Source: Microvirga sp.
Lineage (GTDB): Bacteria > Pseudomonadota > Alphaproteobacteria > Rhizobiales > Beijerinckiaceae
Assembly (NCBI GenBank): GCA_031181145.1
Contig: JAPSLB010000033.1
Span: forward strand, 1-56,010
Length of the DNA: 56,010 bases
Direction: 5' to 3'
The position numbers and the translations under genes are program-made. Numbering within the stretch: the stretch's first letter is position 1; the number at the start of each line of letters is the position of its first letter. The notes under the pieces were generated by a model. That model did no database searches and was not told the origin of the DNA. It saw nothing but the letters and a program-made list of their open reading frames with translations. Below are positions 1-7,997 of the stretch, in pieces.

Positions 1-184
1 AGGAGAAGCAATGATAGAACTGCTTCTGGTCGTTCACGTAGAAGGACGGCGTCTTCTCCGCATTGAAGGGCGACAGGCCCTTCCATTCCCGCCCCGCCTT
101 CTTGAGGCGCACGCGCTTGCCCACGACCGCCGAAACCGGCAGCCGGGCGCGGATCTCTTCAAGGATTTGGGGCGGGTAGCGCAC
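1..184 (-). CDS. dnaG: DNA primase DnaG, N-terminal part (cut by window edge)
   Basis: Reverse-strand reading from a GTG at 184 gives 61 residues beginning MRYPPQILEEIRARLPVSAV and running through KKAGREWKGLSPF and EKTPSF to QFYHCF, the start of the CHC2 zinc-binding domain of bacterial primase, which makes RNA primers at the replication fork. The second zinc-ligand region lies beyond the window. A GGAG element about 11 bases upstream favours the GTG start, and alphaproteobacterial primases commonly begin with a similar MR(F/Y)P sequence. In related genomes dnaG lies near yqeY and carA; here about 3.7 kb of less conserved genes separate them. Identity is secure from the motif; the rest of the gene is unseen. 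Confidence 0.9.
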   Translation of the reverse strand, partial: MRYPPQILEEIRARLPVSAVVGKRVRLKKAGREWKGLSPFNAEKTPSFYVNDQKQFYHCFS

Positions 185-530
185 GCGGCGTAATTCTCCA
201 AACTTGCTCCATAAACCAGGAAACCCGCAGAGGAGGAGAAATCCGCGGGCTTTGCCCATAATCCACAGGGCCGGCCCCGGAAGCGCCCCGCGAAGCCTGC
301 AGTGATTGCAACATCACCTCACAAAAGCCATGCCTGGGAGCGACCGCGCCGTTCAAGCTCGTTTCAGGTCGAGTTCCTAGGATTTCAGCCTTTTCCATGA
401 TTCGAGCTCGCCCGGTACGAGCGCGAGGTCGCGCCCCCAGGAGGTGCGCATCGACCACCATTGCTGGCGGGCGGTGGCCGGAACGGAGCCCTCACGTCCC
501 GAGTTTCAACATGGAGCCCGGATACACAGC
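185..530. other. Intergenic gap, nothing firm
   Basis: The 346-base gap between the dnaG start and the next plus-strand gene has no convincing gene. A GGAAC at 480-484 is followed 17 bases later by AGTT, a one-mismatch version of the EcfG promoter pattern, but such a match is expected by chance in a window this size. Confidence 0.3.
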
Positions 531-818
531 ATGCGAGATCCCCGATTCAAGAAGTACGATTCCGCGAAACGCTGGGGGAGGACCCATGCGGCCTATGTCG
601 GGGCCTTCCTGGGAATCGCGATCGGGATGGCCCATCAGGGCTACCATGTTCTCTTCAACGACTTTCCGGAAGGAAACCCGTTCGTTCACATCTCGCTCGA
701 GTTGATCGGGCTTTCGGCAGCCGGCGCCTTGATCATGGCGGCCGTCGCCGAGGTCCGGAACCGGATCGCCGACCCGGAAGCGCCCGCAGGTCGCTCCGCC
801 TCCAATTCGGAATCCTGA
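531..818 (+). CDS. Small hypothetical inner-membrane protein
   Basis: A 95-residue protein starting MRDPRFKKYD. It has a short basic N-terminus and two hydrophobic segments (about residues 20-42, AYVGAFLGIAIGMAHQGYH, and about 56-76, ISLELIGLSAAGALIMAAV), so it probably crosses the inner membrane twice. I do not recognise a family. The start is uncertain: an in-frame GTG lies at 444, and neither start has a strong ribosome site, but the sequence from 531 looks like a natural N-terminus. The charged tail (AEVRNRIADPEAP) would be cytoplasmic. The reading frame is supported by the hydrophobic pattern and coding-like composition only. Confidence 0.5.
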   Translation: MRDPRFKKYDSAKRWGRTHAAYVGAFLGIAIGMAHQGYHVLFNDFPEGNPFVHISLELIGLSAAGALIMAAVAEVRNRIADPEAPAGRSASNSES

Positions 819-928
819 ATGGTGTCTCCACCGCTCAAATCAAGCCGGAGCAAACCGGCATCTGTTCCATGCCCATTGACAATGCCTTGGACGAGACGGC
901 GGGGCTCGGCCGGACGGCCGGCGTCCTC

Positions 929-1360
929 TCAGTCCCGCGACCACTCGGTCGCCAACACGATGTGGGTCGTGGCGGTGGCCACCCCCTTCGCCTCGGCGAC
1001 CTGATCCCTGATCGCGTTGAGGGTCGCGTTGGAATCGCACTCCACCATGACCATGAGGTCGATGGAGCCCGTCAGCGAGTGGCAGGCCGTGATTTCGGGA
1101 ATGCCGGACAGCACGGGCACCACCTGCTTGCAGCGGAAGCCCGGCTCGAAGGTCACGGCGATCATGGCCCTCACAGTGGGATCGCGCTCAAGGCCGAGCC
1201 TCACCGTATAACCCTTGATGACGCCTTCGCGCTCCAGACGGCGCATCCGCTCCTGGGTTGCGCTGCGGGACAGCCCCACGTTGCGGGCAAGCCCCACGAG
1301 GCTCGCGCGGGCGTTCTTCCGCAAGGCCGCAACGAGGATCCTGTCTTTGTCGTCCAGCAT
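929..1360 (-). CDS. Lrp/AsnC family transcriptional regulator
   Basis: A 143-residue Lrp/AsnC protein. Residues 1-60 form the helix-turn-helix (LDDKDRILVAALRKNARAS, LARNVGLSRSATQERMRRLE) and residues about 65-135 the RAM effector-binding and oligomerisation domain (GSIDLMVMVECDS). Such proteins bind amino acids or related small molecules and regulate neighbouring metabolic genes. It is transcribed divergently from the isochorismatase-fold hydrolase starting at 1483, leaving a 122-base shared regulatory gap, so control of that gene is a reasonable inference. It is a different paralogue from the Lrp at 14018-14524. The effector cannot be read from the sequence. Confidence 0.9.
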   Translation of the reverse strand: MLDDKDRILVAALRKNARASLVGLARNVGLSRSATQERMRRLEREGVIKGYTVRLGLERDPTVRAMIAVTFEPGFRCKQVVPVLSGIPEITACHSLTGSIDLMVMVECDSNATLNAIRDQVAEAKGVATATTHIVLATEWSRD

Positions 1361-1482
1361 GGCGCCCCATCTGCCGCGTAAGGTTCTATGACCGGCATTT
1401 AGCCGGTCAGACCGTCATTTTGTCGAGTGAAACCGGCCGACTTCTCATGAAGACTTTGGGCTCGTTTCACAAGGAGCCTCCG

Positions 1483-2067
1483 ATGCCGTCCAACCTCATA
1501 AACGCGGTTCTTCTGCCCATCGACATGCAGAAGGCGTTCGACGATCCCTTTTGGCCTCGCCGCTGGAACGATGCCGTCGACGCCAAAGGGCTTCTGCTGC
1601 TCGACACCTGGCGGGCGGCGAGGATGCCGGTCATTCATGTCAGGCACGATTCGGTCGAACCCGGCTCGACCCTCGCCCCGGACCGTCCGGGCAATGCCTT
1701 CCGGGACGGGTTCGGCCCGCAAGGCGACGAACCGCTCGTCACCAAGAGCGTGAACTCGGCCTTCATCGGCACCGACCTCGATCAGCGCCTCCGGCGGCTT
1801 GGGGCCACGACCGTCGTCGTCTTCGGCATCTCGACCGACATGTGCGTGTCGACCACCGTGCGCATGGGAGCCAACCTGGGCTACCGCATGGTCCTGGCGG
1901 AGGATGCCTGCGACTGCTTCGATCTGCCCGACGGAAGGGGCGGCACCATCCCGGCCGAAACCATCCATGCCGCCCATGTGGCGACGCTGGGCTTCGAGTT
2001 CGCTGAGGTCGTCACCACGCGGGAGCTGGTTCAGTCGCTCGCGGGAACCGGGGCGGCCGCGGCCTGA
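1483..2067 (+). CDS. Isochorismatase-family cysteine hydrolase
   Basis: A 194-residue cysteine hydrolase of the isochorismatase/nicotinamidase fold. The expected triad is visible: Asp14 in LLPIDMQKAF, Lys88 in LVTKSVNSAF and Cys121 in STDMCVSTTVRMG. Members hydrolyse amides or vinyl ethers (nicotinamide, carbamoyl compounds, isochorismate); the substrate here cannot be told. The ATG at 1483 has AAGGAG about 7 bases upstream; an in-frame ATG at 1447 lacks one. The divergent Lrp/AsnC gene suggests amino-acid- or amide-responsive control. Length matches the family. Confidence 0.88.
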   Translation: MPSNLINAVLLPIDMQKAFDDPFWPRRWNDAVDAKGLLLLDTWRAARMPVIHVRHDSVEPGSTLAPDRPGNAFRDGFGPQGDEPLVTKSVNSAFIGTDLDQRLRRLGATTVVVFGISTDMCVSTTVRMGANLGYRMVLAEDACDCFDLPDGRGGTIPAETIHAAHVATLGFEFAEVVTTRELVQSLAGTGAAAA

Positions 2068-2145
2068 AGCCGGCCGCCCGCGCAGCGCCCTCAGGGTTGC
2101 GAATGGCCGGGGACGGGTCCAGCGGAGGCGACGGGGTCCGGCGAT

Positions 2146-2790
2146 TCAGCCCTCCCCGAGCCGAGCCGCGCCACCCCGTCCCTGGCCCGCCGGGATCCGC
2201 AAGAGGCCCTCCCCATCTTCGCCGGCGCAACGGATGGCCTGGGTCATTGCTTCGACCGCGGCATCCCGGTCGAGGGCGCCTTCGCGCACGAGGGTCCGCC
2301 ACGTGAAGAAGCTGAGGGCCAGCCTCAGCATCGCGCGCTGCCCCGCGTTTAGCGATTCACCGAGCACCTCGTTGTAGGCGGCCATGTACGGTCCGAAACG
2401 CAGCGCGGCGACTTCCCTTGTACCAGGATGGTATTCGGCATCGCGCAGCACGCATGCCGCCATATCGGCATTGCGCTCGTACCAGCCGTAAATCGCCTCA
2501 AGGCCGCCCCGGAGCCGCTCGCTCCGGTCCCCGATCCTGCGCCAGTCCGCAGGTTCGGGGAGAGGATCGCGCTCCATCGCCAGCCCCGAGCAGGCCATGA
2601 GAAGACTGCGCTCGTCCGGAAAATGCGCATAGAACGTGTGCCGCTGAACGCCGGCCCGTTCAGCCACCATGCTGACGGTCGTGAAAGCCGGGCCGACGGT
2701 GCTGTGCAACTCCACCGCGGCCTCGACGATGCGGCGCCGGGTCTCCGCCTGCTGCTCTGCGCGCCGTTTAAGGGTGTAAGTCCGCGCCAT
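2146..2790 (-). CDS. TetR family transcriptional regulator
   Basis: A 214-residue TetR-type repressor. The N-terminal helix-turn-helix (about residues 17-63: RRRIVEAAVELHSTVG, TTVSMVAERAGVQRHTFYAHF) is typical, followed by an all-helical ligand domain without specific similarity I can name. It is transcribed divergently from the metallo-beta-lactamase gene at 2938. The 147-base gap holds a perfect 12-base palindrome (2805-2816) and a second partly palindromic site (2848-2863), so it probably represses itself and its neighbour. The ligand is unknown. Confidence 0.88.
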   Translation of the reverse strand: MARTYTLKRRAEQQAETRRRIVEAAVELHSTVGPAFTTVSMVAERAGVQRHTFYAHFPDERSLLMACSGLAMERDPLPEPADWRRIGDRSERLRGGLEAIYGWYERNADMAACVLRDAEYHPGTREVAALRFGPYMAAYNEVLGESLNAGQRAMLRLALSFFTWRTLVREGALDRDAAVEAMTQAIRCAGEDGEGLLRIPAGQGRGGAARLGEG

Positions 2791-2804
2791 GGCCTATTTC
2801 ACTA

Positions 2805-2816
2805 CACATGCATGTG
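2805..2816. promoter_or_regulatory. Perfect 12-bp palindrome, candidate TetR operator
   Basis: CACATGCATGTG reads the same on both strands. It lies between the divergent TetR and metallo-beta-lactamase genes, just before a plausible -35 (TTGACG, 2825-2830) with a weak -10 (TACACA, 2848-2853) 17 bases later. TACACACATCTGTACA at 2848-2863, overlapping that -10, resembles it. Placement fits a repressor operator; binding is inferred. Confidence 0.5.
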
Positions 2817-2937
2817 CATTCATATTGACGAGGCCTCCGAATTTCAATACACACATCTGTACAACCAAAACATGCTGGCGTCCATTGTCGTCCCTGTGGC
2901 GCCCGGCAGCCATCCAAATGATTGCGCGGAGGAAATT

Positions 2938-3693
2938 ATGGAAACCAAGATCAGTGAAATTGCCAATGGCATCTATAGGCTCTCGACCTTCGTGCCGCAG
3001 ATCGCCCCACCGGCCGGGTTCACCTTCAATCAGTTCCTGATTCTGGGCGACGAGCCGCTCATGTTCCACACCGGCCTGCGGAAGATGTTCCCGCTGAACC
3101 GGGACGCGGTGAGCCGCATCATCCCGCTCGAGCGTCTGCGCTGGATCACCTGGGGACACTATGAGGCCGACGAGTGCGGTGCGATGAACGAATGGCTCGC
3201 GGTTGCCCCGATGGCGCAGCTCGCTCACGGCTATACCGGCTGCAACGTATCGGTGAACGACATGGCGGATCGCACGCCTCGCGAGCTGAAGGACGGCGAA
3301 GTGATCGACCTGGGCGGAGGAAAGAGGGTCCGCTATATCGACACCCCGCACACGCCGCACGGGTGGGATGCGGGCGTCGTTTACGAGGAATCGACCGGGA
3401 CCCTGCTCTGCGGCGACCTCTTCACGCAACTCGGGAATGGGCCGGCTTTGACCGACGGCGACATCGTCGGTCCGGCGATCGCAGGCGAGGATCTGTTCAA
3501 ATATTCCGGCCTCAGCCCGAACATGGGAGCGACGATCCGAGACCTCGCGAAACTGGCGCCGCGCACGCTGGCCTTGATGCATGGCTCGTCCTTTTCGGGC
3601 GATTGTCAGGCCGCGCTTCACGCGCTCGCGGATGATTACGACCGTCGCACCGCCGATTTCAGGCACGCGATTCTGGAAGGCAAGGTCGCCTAG
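2938..3693 (+). CDS. Metallo-beta-lactamase-fold protein with diiron (ODP/flavodiiron-type) motif
   Basis: A 251-residue metallo-beta-lactamase-fold protein. Instead of the usual zinc HxHxDH it has His74-x-Glu76-x-Asp78 (TWGHYEADECG), the signature of the oxygen-binding diiron proteins related to flavodiiron NO/O2 reductases. The other expected ligands are present: His138 or His141 (DTPHTPHGWD), Asp160 (LLCGDLF) and His215 (LMHGSSF). There is no flavodoxin domain, so it would need a separate electron donor or act as an oxygen sensor. GGAGGA sits 4-9 bases before the ATG. It is divergent from a TetR regulator. The diiron assignment is from motif knowledge; the reaction is unknown. Confidence 0.82.
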   Translation: METKISEIANGIYRLSTFVPQIAPPAGFTFNQFLILGDEPLMFHTGLRKMFPLNRDAVSRIIPLERLRWITWGHYEADECGAMNEWLAVAPMAQLAHGYTGCNVSVNDMADRTPRELKDGEVIDLGGGKRVRYIDTPHTPHGWDAGVVYEESTGTLLCGDLFTQLGNGPALTDGDIVGPAIAGEDLFKYSGLSPNMGATIRDLAKLAPRTLALMHGSSFSGDCQAALHALADDYDRRTADFRHAILEGKVA

Positions 3694-3767
3694 ATCATGA
3701 GGCGGACGGTTCTCGAGGGGCTGGCGTGCTCGCGCCCTCAATAACAGTCAAGGTACGGGAAAACGAC

Positions 3768-3896
3768 ATGCTTCGAAATGTATGGCCGACCATTCTCTCA
3801 CGATTGCTGGCCGCCATTCGCTCCCGCAAAGGCTCCGGGACGGCTCCGATCGAGGCTCGCACGACTTGGCGAACCGCGATCCTGGAAAAGCGGTGA
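3768..3896 (+). CDS. Possible small basic protein
   Basis: ATG at 3768 opens a 42-residue frame (MLRNVWPTILSRLLAAIRSR, then KGSGTAPIEARTTWRTAILEKR). It is basic with an amphipathic N-terminal helix. No strong ribosome site is visible and no family is recognised. It is the only sensible frame in the gap between the metallo-beta-lactamase gene and yqeY; it may not be a gene. Confidence 0.25.
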   Translation: MLRNVWPTILSRLLAAIRSRKGSGTAPIEARTTWRTAILEKR

Positions 3897-3929
3897 GCAG
3901 GCGAGCCGTCCCTCGGCGAAGGGGCGCGA

Positions 3930-4388
3930 CTACCCCTTCGGCAGCATCTCCTTGACCAAGCCGCTGGCCTTGGCGAAATCCATGCGCCCCGCATACTTGG
4001 CACGGAGGGCCGCCACGACCTTCCCCATGTCCTTCATGGAGGCAGCGCCCGTCTCGGCGATGGCAGCCTCGATCGCCGCCTTCGTCTCGGCCTCGTCCAT
4101 CTGCTTGGGCAGGTAGGAGGAGATTACCTCGACCTCGTTCTTCTCGGATTGCGCGAGCTCGGTCCGGCCGCCCTGCTCGTACATGGCGATCGATTCTTGG
4201 CGCTGCTTCACCATTTTCTGCAGCAAAGCCAGGATGTCCTCGTCCGACAGCGGCTCCTTGCCCGCGCCGCGGGCCTCGATGTCCTTGTCCTTCAGGGCGG
4301 CCTGAATCAGGCGGATCGCGCCAAGCCTGCTCTTGTCTCCGGCCTTCATGGCCTCTTTCATGTCGGCGGTGAAACGTTCGCGCAGCAT
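3930..4388 (-). CDS. GatB/YqeY domain protein
   Basis: A 152-residue YqeY-family protein (MLRERFTADMKEAMKAGDK at the start, then LGAIRLIQAALKDKDIE, EVEVISSYLPKQMDEAE and FAKASGLVKEMLPKG). The family resembles the C-terminal tRNA-binding part of GatB, the amidotransferase that corrects Asp/Glu-charged tRNA, but occurs alone with no settled role. It is divergent from carA, as in many alphaproteobacteria, where yqeY, carA and dnaG cluster. AGGAG sits about 6 bases before the start. Confidence 0.92.
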   Translation of the reverse strand: MLRERFTADMKEAMKAGDKSRLGAIRLIQAALKDKDIEARGAGKEPLSDEDILALLQKMVKQRQESIAMYEQGGRTELAQSEKNEVEVISSYLPKQMDEAETKAAIEAAIAETGAASMKDMGKVVAALRAKYAGRMDFAKASGLVKEMLPKG

Positions 4389-4526
4389 TGCGGATCTCCT
4401 TTGAATTTAAAGCGGCTCAAGCGTTGACGGGACGCGAGCGGCCCCTTAAGTCACGGGGACAGTTCACGGCGGCCCGGTACGGGCCTGCTCAAGCACGGCC
4501 TGTCGGCCCCGGACTTACAAGAGATC

Positions 4527-5732
4527 ATGACGATGCTGCAAGACAAAGACACGGCGGGTGGCTGGGAAGAGCCGCGCGCGACGGCCGTTCTCGTGCTCCA
4601 AGATGGCACGGTTCTGGAAGGCTTCGGCGTCGGCGCAGAGGGCGAGGCTACCGGGGAGGTCTGCTTCAACACGGCGATGACCGGCTACGAGGAGATCCTG
4701 ACGGATCCATCCTATGCCGGTCAGATCATCACCTTCACCTTCCCACATATCGGCAATGTGGGCACGAACGAAGAGGACATCGAGAGCGTGAACGCCGCCT
4801 CGTCCTCCGGCGTGCGCGGCGTCGTGCTGGCAGCCTCCATCACCGAGCCCTCCAGCTGGCGCGCCTCCCGCGACCTCGACGCATGGCTGAAATCCCGCCA
4901 GATCGTCGGCCTCTCCGGCATCGACACCCGTGCGCTCACGGCCCTGATCCGTGACAAGGGCATGCCGAACGCGGTCATCGCCCATAACCCGCAGGGCGAG
5001 TTCGACCTCGAAGCTCTCAAGGCCAAGGCTGCCGCCCTCCCCTCGATGGACGGCCAGGACCTGGTGCCGCTGGTCACCAGCTCCCAGCGCTTCCATTGGG
5101 ATGAGACCACCTGGACCAAGGGCGAAGGCTACGGCCATCAGCAGTCCGAGGCAAAGCATCACGTGGTGGCGATCGATTACGGCGTGAAACGCAACATCCT
5201 GCGCCTTCTCGCCCGGGCCGGCTGCAAGGTGACCGTCGTGCCCGCCACGGCAACCGCCGAGGACGTTCTGGCCCTGAACCCGGATGGCGTGTTCCTGTCC
5301 AACGGACCGGGCGACCCGGCCGCGACGGGCGAGTATGCCGTGCCGGTGATCCAGAAGGTGCTCGAGAAGAAGATCCCGACCTTCGGCATCTGCCTCGGGC
5401 ACCAGATGCTGAGCCTGGCCGTGGGCGCCAAGACCAAGAAGATGCACCAGGGGCATCACGGGGCGAATCACCCGGTGAAGGACAAGACCACCGGCAAGGT
5501 GGAGATCACCTCCATGAACCACGGTTTCGCTGTGGATCCGGCAACGCTCCCGACGAACGCCGTCGAGACCCATGTCTCCCTGTTCGACGGCTCGAACTGC
5601 GGCATCGCGCTGACCGACCGTCCGGCCTTCTCGGTGCAGTATCATCCTGAAGCCTCCCCGGGCCCGCAGGACAGCCACTACCTTTTCGACCGCTTCGTGA
5701 AGCTGATGGATGACGGCAAGGCGAAAATATAG
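4527..5732 (+). CDS. carA: Carbamoyl-phosphate synthase small subunit CarA
   Basis: A 401-residue glutamine amidotransferase subunit that hydrolyses glutamine and passes ammonia to CarB to make carbamoyl phosphate for arginine and pyrimidines. The N-terminal CPSase domain is seen in CFNTAMTGYEEILTDPSYAGQ, and the class I amidotransferase domain carries Cys289 (GICLGHQM) with His373 and Glu375 (VQYHPEAS). The full length is typical. The first few codons are uncertain because a second ATG lies at 4533. carA is 3.7 kb from carB, separated by unrelated genes, as in several rhizobial relatives. Confidence 0.97.
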   Translation: MTMLQDKDTAGGWEEPRATAVLVLQDGTVLEGFGVGAEGEATGEVCFNTAMTGYEEILTDPSYAGQIITFTFPHIGNVGTNEEDIESVNAASSSGVRGVVLAASITEPSSWRASRDLDAWLKSRQIVGLSGIDTRALTALIRDKGMPNAVIAHNPQGEFDLEALKAKAAALPSMDGQDLVPLVTSSQRFHWDETTWTKGEGYGHQQSEAKHHVVAIDYGVKRNILRLLARAGCKVTVVPATATAEDVLALNPDGVFLSNGPGDPAATGEYAVPVIQKVLEKKIPTFGICLGHQMLSLAVGAKTKKMHQGHHGANHPVKDKTTGKVEITSMNHGFAVDPATLPTNAVETHVSLFDGSNCGIALTDRPAFSVQYHPEASPGPQDSHYLFDRFVKLMDDGKAKI

Positions 5733-6250
5733 CCCCTGAAGCTATGGAGGCGGCCGCCGACATCCCGTGGGCCGTTTCCCCTCAGTCGATCGACCTTCGG
5801 CGGCGCACCCACACGGGTCGCGACCGCCGAAATCACGGCGCAGCAACTCCCGATCCATCCAAAATCCATTGCTTTGAAACGAGATCCGCCCCGGAAGCCT
5901 CTTCCGCGCGGCTCTCCCGTCTCGGCATCCGCTGAGCCGCACCCAGCTCCCGACAAGAATCCCAGCCCCGATCCCGCCAACGGCGCTCAACGTCGATAAC
6001 TTCACTGCCGTTTCAGGAAGACCATCAATCACCGCAGCAAGTGCGAATGCCCTCCATCCTTCCTCTTGCCGCCCGCCCTTTCATGATATATCATGACGTC
6101 AGAGCCGCTGAATCGTCAGCTCTATGAAGGCGATTCGAGACGTCGGCAGCCGCGACAAACGCGTATGTTGCCTCCGCCGCCCAGATCGCAGTAACAAATG
6201 ATTAACCATAAAAATCAATGATTCCGGATTATATTTGGGGGCTTTCTCCG
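5733..6250. other. Intergenic gap with a 16-bp perfect palindrome
   Basis: About 520 bases follow carA. Open frames on the minus strand here (up to 96 codons) have no family resemblance or ribosome site and look accidental. The notable element is the perfect palindrome at 6081-6096. The last 60 bases are A/T-richer and probably hold the promoter of the next gene. Confidence 0.45.
6081..6096. promoter_or_regulatory. Perfect 16-bp palindrome, candidate operator
   Basis: TCATGATA followed directly by TATCATGA, a gapless palindrome unusual for this GC-rich DNA. It lies about 120-170 bases before the membrane protein gene. The TGATATATCA core resembles sites bound by GntR-type dimers, but no GntR gene is in the window, so the binding protein is unknown. 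Confidence 0.45.
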
Positions 6251-6625
6251 ATGGATTTCGATCACGATTCCGGCGAATTCAGCCGCTGGCACAATCTCTT
6301 CACCTTCCACCTCGGCGTTGCCGTCACGCTGTCCTGGCTGACCTCGCTCTATGCTGCCGCCTATGCTCCATGGGTGCGCAACATCCGCCCACTGATCGAC
6401 CCTTCCAATGTAAGCCAGGTTGAAAGCACCTGGTCTTATCTCTTCGTCTTCCCCGTGGTGCTGACGACGGCATGGCTGATCTCGATCTTCGGCCAGAACG
6501 TCTTCGCCAGATTTCGTCTGCTGCGGAACCAAGCCGTCGAGTTCGGCATCGCGGGGGTGGTAGCCTTTGCCATGTTCTATCTCTCCATCGACCGCGCCGT
6601 CGCGGCGATGCTGCTCGGCATGTGA
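6251..6625 (+). CDS. Hypothetical membrane protein
   Basis: A 124-residue protein from the ATG at 6251 (MDFDHDSGEFSRWHNLFTF). An in-frame ATG at 6218 would add 11 residues but lacks a ribosome site. There are three hydrophobic stretches: about residues 20-38 (LGVAVTLSWLTSLYAAAYA), 64-82 (YLFVFPVVLTTAWLISIFG) and 98-122 (FGIAGVVAFAMFYLSIDRAVA). It is probably an inner-membrane protein; I recognise no family. It is followed after 74 bases by the cupin gene on the same strand. Confidence 0.6.
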   Translation: MDFDHDSGEFSRWHNLFTFHLGVAVTLSWLTSLYAAAYAPWVRNIRPLIDPSNVSQVESTWSYLFVFPVVLTTAWLISIFGQNVFARFRLLRNQAVEFGIAGVVAFAMFYLSIDRAVAAMLLGM

Positions 6626-6699
6626 GCCTTACGTCACGGTCCAGCTCGATCTTTCGCCCGGGCCATGCGTTCCCCCTTGCAACGAAAAGGGAGATCCGC

Positions 6700-7248
6700 A
6701 TGGCTCAGGCAAAAGGATATGGCGATCCGAGCAGCTACAACGCACCGCTCGGTACGGAGACATACGTCTTCCAAAGCAACGGCATCGTGCCGAACTCATC
6801 CCTGCCGCTGATCGTCCGCCGCGGAGCGGTTTCGCCGTCACAGGACGATCCGGCGAAAGCCTTCAAGGCCACCTTTGGCAAGAACGGCTGGACGAATGCG
6901 TGGTTGGACACCATCCACGATTATCACCATTACCATCCGAATACTCACGAGGTGCTGGGCATCGTCTCAGGCTCCGCCTCCGTTCGCTTCGGCGGGGAAG
7001 ATGGGGAACTCGTCGCCGTCTCCGCGGGTGACGTCGTCATCATCCCGGCAGGCGTGGCCCATGCCCTGATCAATGCGAGCGACGATTTCGCCGTGATAGG
7101 CGCCTACCCGGATGGCCGGGACTACGACACGGTCCGCGACGATCCCGGAGCGCTGGCATCCTCCCAGCAGCGGATCGCACAGGTCCCGCTCCCCGATGCC
7201 GATCCCGTGGACGGAGCGAACGGCCCGCTGACGAAGCTGTGGTCCTGA
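6700..7248 (+). CDS. Cupin domain protein (YjlB-like)
   Basis: A 182-residue single-cupin protein. The first metal motif (HHYHPNTHEVLGIVSG) supplies His77, His79 and Glu84 with His83 nearby, and the second (GDVVIIPAGVAHALIN) supplies His121, so a bound metal is likely. The spacing HYHxxTHEVLGI is that of the YjlB group, whose reaction is not established. AAAGGGAG lies about 7 bases before the ATG. It may be co-transcribed with the membrane protein upstream. Confidence 0.85.
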   Translation: MAQAKGYGDPSSYNAPLGTETYVFQSNGIVPNSSLPLIVRRGAVSPSQDDPAKAFKATFGKNGWTNAWLDTIHDYHHYHPNTHEVLGIVSGSASVRFGGEDGELVAVSAGDVVIIPAGVAHALINASDDFAVIGAYPDGRDYDTVRDDPGALASSQQRIAQVPLPDADPVDGANGPLTKLWS

Positions 7249-7289
7249 ACGAGATGACGGAGGCTTGAGCATGGGCTAGGTTCTAGCCC

Positions 7290-7997
7290 ATGACGAGCTG
7301 GCGAGACTACTGGAACCAAGACACTCCGATCTATTCGGGCGAGCGGCACAAGCTGTTGCATTACAAGCTCGTGGCGAACGACATCGTCGGCCTCGTCCCC
7401 TCGCCCGAGGCCGTCGTGCTCGATTACGGCTGCGGAGAGGCCCTCTTTGCCGATCAGGTCGCGGCCAGGTGCGCGAAGCTCTACCTGAGCGATGCCGCGC
7501 CCCTCGTCCGGGAGCGGCTGCAGGCCAGGTTCGGTGGGCACGAGCGCATTGCAATTCTCGCTCCCGATGAGGTTACCGATCTTGTGGACGCATCGCTTGA
7601 TCTCATCGTGGTGAACTCGCTCCTGCAATACCTGTCCCTCGACGAGCTGCGCTCCTTGCTCAAGCTCTGGCGCGCGAAGCTGAAGAGCGGCGGCAGGCTC
7701 GTCGTCGCCGACGTGATCCCGCCGGACGTCAGTCCGATCACGGATGCCAAAGCGCTTCTTTCCTTCGCCTGGCATGGCGGTTTCCTGAAATCGGCGCTCG
7801 CGGGCCTCGCCCGCACGGCGTTTTCCGAATACCGCCAGATCCGAGAGGAGATCGGCCTCGCGCAGTACAGCGAGGAGGAGGTGTTCGACATTCTCCAGGA
7901 TGCCGGTTTCAAGCCGGAGCGCGCCGCGCGCAATCTCGGCCACAACCAGGCTCGGATGACGTTCATCGGTCATGTGACCGACCCCGCCGCGTCTTAA
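7290..7997 (+). CDS. Class I SAM-dependent methyltransferase
   Basis: A 235-residue methyltransferase-fold protein. Motif I (VVLDYGCGEALFADQ, Asp45-Glu50 region) binds S-adenosylmethionine; later motifs are LDLIVVNSLLQYLSLDEL and GGRLVVADVIPPD. The substrate is not evident. It converges with and overlaps by four bases the end of the GtrA gene on the other strand. The start follows the cupin stop by 41 bases and may belong to the same transcript. Confidence 0.85.
   Translation: MTSWRDYWNQDTPIYSGERHKLLHYKLVANDIVGLVPSPEAVVLDYGCGEALFADQVAARCAKLYLSDAAPLVRERLQARFGGHERIAILAPDEVTDLVDASLDLIVVNSLLQYLSLDELRSLLKLWRAKLKSGGRLVVADVIPPDVSPITDAKALLSFAWHGGFLKSALAGLARTAFSEYRQIREEIGLAQYSEEEVFDILQDAGFKPERAARNLGHNQARMTFIGHVTDPAAS

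Noticed and set aside
480..505. GGAAC-N17-AGTT before the small membrane protein at 531 as an EcfG promoter
   Set aside because: One mismatch in a four-base -10. About ten such matches are expected by chance across both strands of the window, and nothing else supports it.
4515..5678. A 387-codon minus-strand open frame opposite carA
   Set aside because: Antisense shadow of CarA.
5742..6032. A possible 96-residue minus-strand protein in the post-carA gap with a short hydrophobic stretch
   Set aside because: No ribosome site, no family, and an Arg/Pro/Cys-rich tail typical of non-coding frames.
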